Shown one piece after another: positions 62,416 to 64,000 of a stretch of 64,000 nucleotides of DNA (positions within the stretch are counted from its first letter, which is position 1; the number at the start of each line of letters is the position of its first letter). Made by a program: the position numbers and the translations under genes. Below the pieces are notes generated by a model that worked only from the letters and a program-made list of their open reading frames with translations, was not told where the DNA came from and did no database searches. The stretch lies in assembly GCF_014202935.1 (NCBI RefSeq), contig NZ_JACHHX010000002.1, forward strand, positions 1 through 64,000, written 5' to 3'. Origin of the DNA: Rehaibacterium terrae (GTDB lineage: Bacteria; Pseudomonadota; Gammaproteobacteria; Xanthomonadales; Xanthomonadaceae).

Positions 62416-64000
62416 AGTTCCTCCTGATCGCCTATGACTTCCCCCCCATTCCTTCGCCGCAGGCGTTGCGTTGGGCCTATCTGACCCGTGAGCTCGCCCA
62501 GGCGGGGCATCAGGTCATGGTGCTGGCTCCCGACGTCCCCGGATATGGTGCGGGCGGGCTGCCGGAACTGGGGCCCAGGGTCGAAGTGCATCGCGTCTGC
62601 CCTGGGCCGATCACGCGATTGCTCTATGGACGAGGGCGACCGGTATGCCGGACGCAGGCGGCGTCGATGCCGGGAATCGAGCCGCTCAGACATGCCCGAT
62701 CGAATGGTTTGGCGCCGTGGATCGAAACCCTGCTGCAGCAGGCCGGATTGCAGGGGCAGGCGGTCCGCAGACACACCGTCTATGGTGACGGCGTGGCCGT
62801 AGTCGAACTGATGGACGGTACGTGCCTAATCCAGCGGCCGGGCCAGGCGATACAGGTCGCGCAGCCCTATGATCGGCTCAACTGGAAGGGCAGGCTGCGT
62901 GAGCGCGTGCTGAGTCTCTGCTCGATGGCCGGGCAAGGTGTCAGGTGGGTGTGGGAACGGCTCAGCCCCCTGTGCATGCTGCCTTTGATGGGGGGGCGCG
63001 TCGTCCAGCAGGGCCTGAACTGGAAGGGCCATCTTTCCAATCTGATCAAGAGCCTGCTTGGCCTGTTCATGTTTCCAGACCATCGCGCCGAGTGGGCGCC
63101 ATGGGCCAGGCGCAAGCTGGCCCAACTGCTCCAGGCACACCGGCCCGATGTAGTGATCACCTCGCACGAGCCAGCCAATTCGATCCCACTGGGGGCGCTG
63201 GCGAAGCAGATGGGCTTTGCCTGGATCGCTGATCTAGGGGATCCGGTCTTGGCCGCATACACGCCTTATCGCTGGCGTCAGCGTGCGCATGCGCTGGAGC
63301 GCCTGGTTTGCGAGAAGGCCGATTTTGTGACGGTAACCTCGGTGCATGCGCGCGACCTGCTGATGACCCGGCATGGGATCGGTCCTGATCGCTGTCACGT
63401 GGTCACCCAAGGCTATGACCATCGTTTCGATGACACGGTAGTGACGGGCTCCTCTGGCGAGCCGGTATTTACGGCAGGAATCCTGGAGCTTCTTTACACC
63501 GGCAGCTTCTACTCGTTCCGTCGGCCCGACGCACTGATTGCGGCCGTTCTGGACACTCCGGGTGTGCGGCTCAGTGTTGCCAGCATCATGGTGCCGGATG
63601 TCGTGGTGCAAGCCGCTGCTGGGCATCCCGAGAGTGTGCGTATCCTGGGTTTCCTGCCACATACGCATGCACTGATGTTGCAGCGGCGTTGCGATGTCTT
63701 GGTCAACATTGCCAATGCCGACCACGTGCAGATTCCAGGCAAGCTCTACGAGTATCTCGGCGCACAGCGCCCTATCCTCCACATCACCGATGGCGATGCC
63801 GACCCGGCGAGCGGCCTGATACGTGATTCCGGTGGCTGGTGCGTGGTCGACGATACGGCGGCGATCGCTGCCCTGCTTCGGGAGCTGGTGATGCAAAAGC
63901 AGCGTCTGGGCTGTATCGAGCTCACTGCCGATCCGGACTTCGATCGCAACCAATACACATGGGAGCGGTTGGCGAGTCGGTTGGTTGCTTTGGCTGGGGG
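62412..64000 (+). CDS. Glycosyltransferase (partial, open at window end)
   Basis: A continuous frame of 529 codons starting ATG AAG TTC at 62412 (overlap ATGA with the ATPase gene) runs to the right window edge without a stop. It has the GT4-like start FLLIAYDFPPIPSPQALRWAYLTRELAQAGHQVMVLAPD and a C-terminal LLYTGSFYSFRRPDALIAAV ... DVLVNIANADHVQIPGKLYEYLGAQRPIL, typical of the GT-B donor-binding half. It carries an unusual insert of about 200 residues between the two halves. Likely a surface-polysaccharide glycosyltransferase. The protein is truncated only by the window. Confidence 0.88.
   Translation, partial: MKFLLIAYDFPPIPSPQALRWAYLTRELAQAGHQVMVLAPDVPGYGAGGLPELGPRVEVHRVCPGPITRLLYGRGRPVCRTQAASMPGIEPLRHARSNGLAPWIETLLQQAGLQGQAVRRHTVYGDGVAVVELMDGTCLIQRPGQAIQVAQPYDRLNWKGRLRERVLSLCSMAGQGVRWVWERLSPLCMLPLMGGRVVQQGLNWKGHLSNLIKSLLGLFMFPDHRAEWAPWARRKLAQLLQAHRPDVVITSHEPANSIPLGALAKQMGFAWIADLGDPVLAAYTPYRWRQRAHALERLVCEKADFVTVTSVHARDLLMTRHGIGPDRCHVVTQGYDHRFDDTVVTGSSGEPVFTAGILELLYTGSFYSFRRPDALIAAVLDTPGVRLSVASIMVPDVVVQAAAGHPESVRILGFLPHTHALMLQRRCDVLVNIANADHVQIPGKLYEYLGAQRPILHITDGDADPASGLIRDSGGWCVVDDTAAIAALLRELVMQKQRLGCIELTADPDFDRNQYTWERLASRLVALAG

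Overview
This 64 kb window is very GC-rich DNA (dense long antisense open frames, G/C third codon positions) from a gammaproteobacterium of the order Xanthomonadales/Lysobacterales. The main evidence is gene content and order: trpE-trpG-trpD-trpC, then clp (the Xanthomonas-type Crp homologue), speD, acnD-prpF, coq7, rplM-rpsI; a long-form pilU; and a surface-polysaccharide export cluster starting directly after the cystathionine gamma-lyase gene, where Xanthomonas keeps its LPS O-antigen locus. Genus cannot be settled from the sequence alone.

Layout. 0-0.5 kb: an intergenic stretch of hairpins, five with GGA in the loop, plus a REP-like inverted repeat. 0.5-7.5 kb: AbgT transporter, MFS transporter plus a small membrane protein, and a MarR regulator divergent from hppD-hmgA (tyrosine to maleylacetoacetate); a DUF559 gene bounded by long inverted repeats sits between hppD and hmgA. 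7.7-8.6 kb: YrbG-type Ca2+/Na+ exchanger, bounded by two inverted copies of a ~105 bp repeat. 8.7-20 kb: thirteen overlapping minus-strand genes forming two complete Mrp cation/proton antiporters head to tail, one with fused MrpAB and one with separate MrpA and MrpB. 20.2-30.6 kb: NAD-dependent epimerase, then a five-gene envelope operon (lipase-like lipoprotein, DUF1302, DUF1329, YCF48-like propeller, MMPL/RND exporter) with no assigned substrate. 30.7-34.8 kb: EamA transporter, Mpo1-like protein, purC, cytochrome c lipoprotein, short membrane DnaJ, rpe. 34.8-38.5 kb: a four-hairpin array, three tiny genes and a two-component system whose kinase has a large periplasmic CBM9/DOMON-like sensor. 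38.7-42.9 kb: trpEGDC. 43-46.1 kb: MarR-GNAT fusion, GNAT, clp, speD. 46.3-50.1 kb: acnD-prpF. 50.1-52.9 kb: coq7, Fe-S oxidoreductase, rplM, rpsI, tRNA-Gln. 53-54.9 kb: fumarylacetoacetase-family hydrolase and maleylacetoacetate isomerase, which complete tyrosine degradation. 54.9-58.1 kb: pilU, DUF4398 lipoprotein, OmpA-family protein, YdcH-family protein. 58.3-64 kb: cbs, cystathionine gamma-lyase, then an ABC-2 polysaccharide exporter (wzm/wzt-like) and a glycosyltransferase cut by the window end, in visibly more A/T-rich DNA.

How the parts fit. Tyrosine/homogentisate degradation is complete but split over two loci 46 kb apart. The Mrp tandem suggests strong investment in Na+/pH homeostasis. 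The lipase-DUF1302-DUF1329-YCF48-MMPL operon is the best candidate for an uncharacterised envelope transport system. Several intergenic intervals contain repeat elements that start directly after a stop codon; the ~470 bp DUF559 unit and a ~190 bp gene-less relative in the trp operon are the clearest pair.
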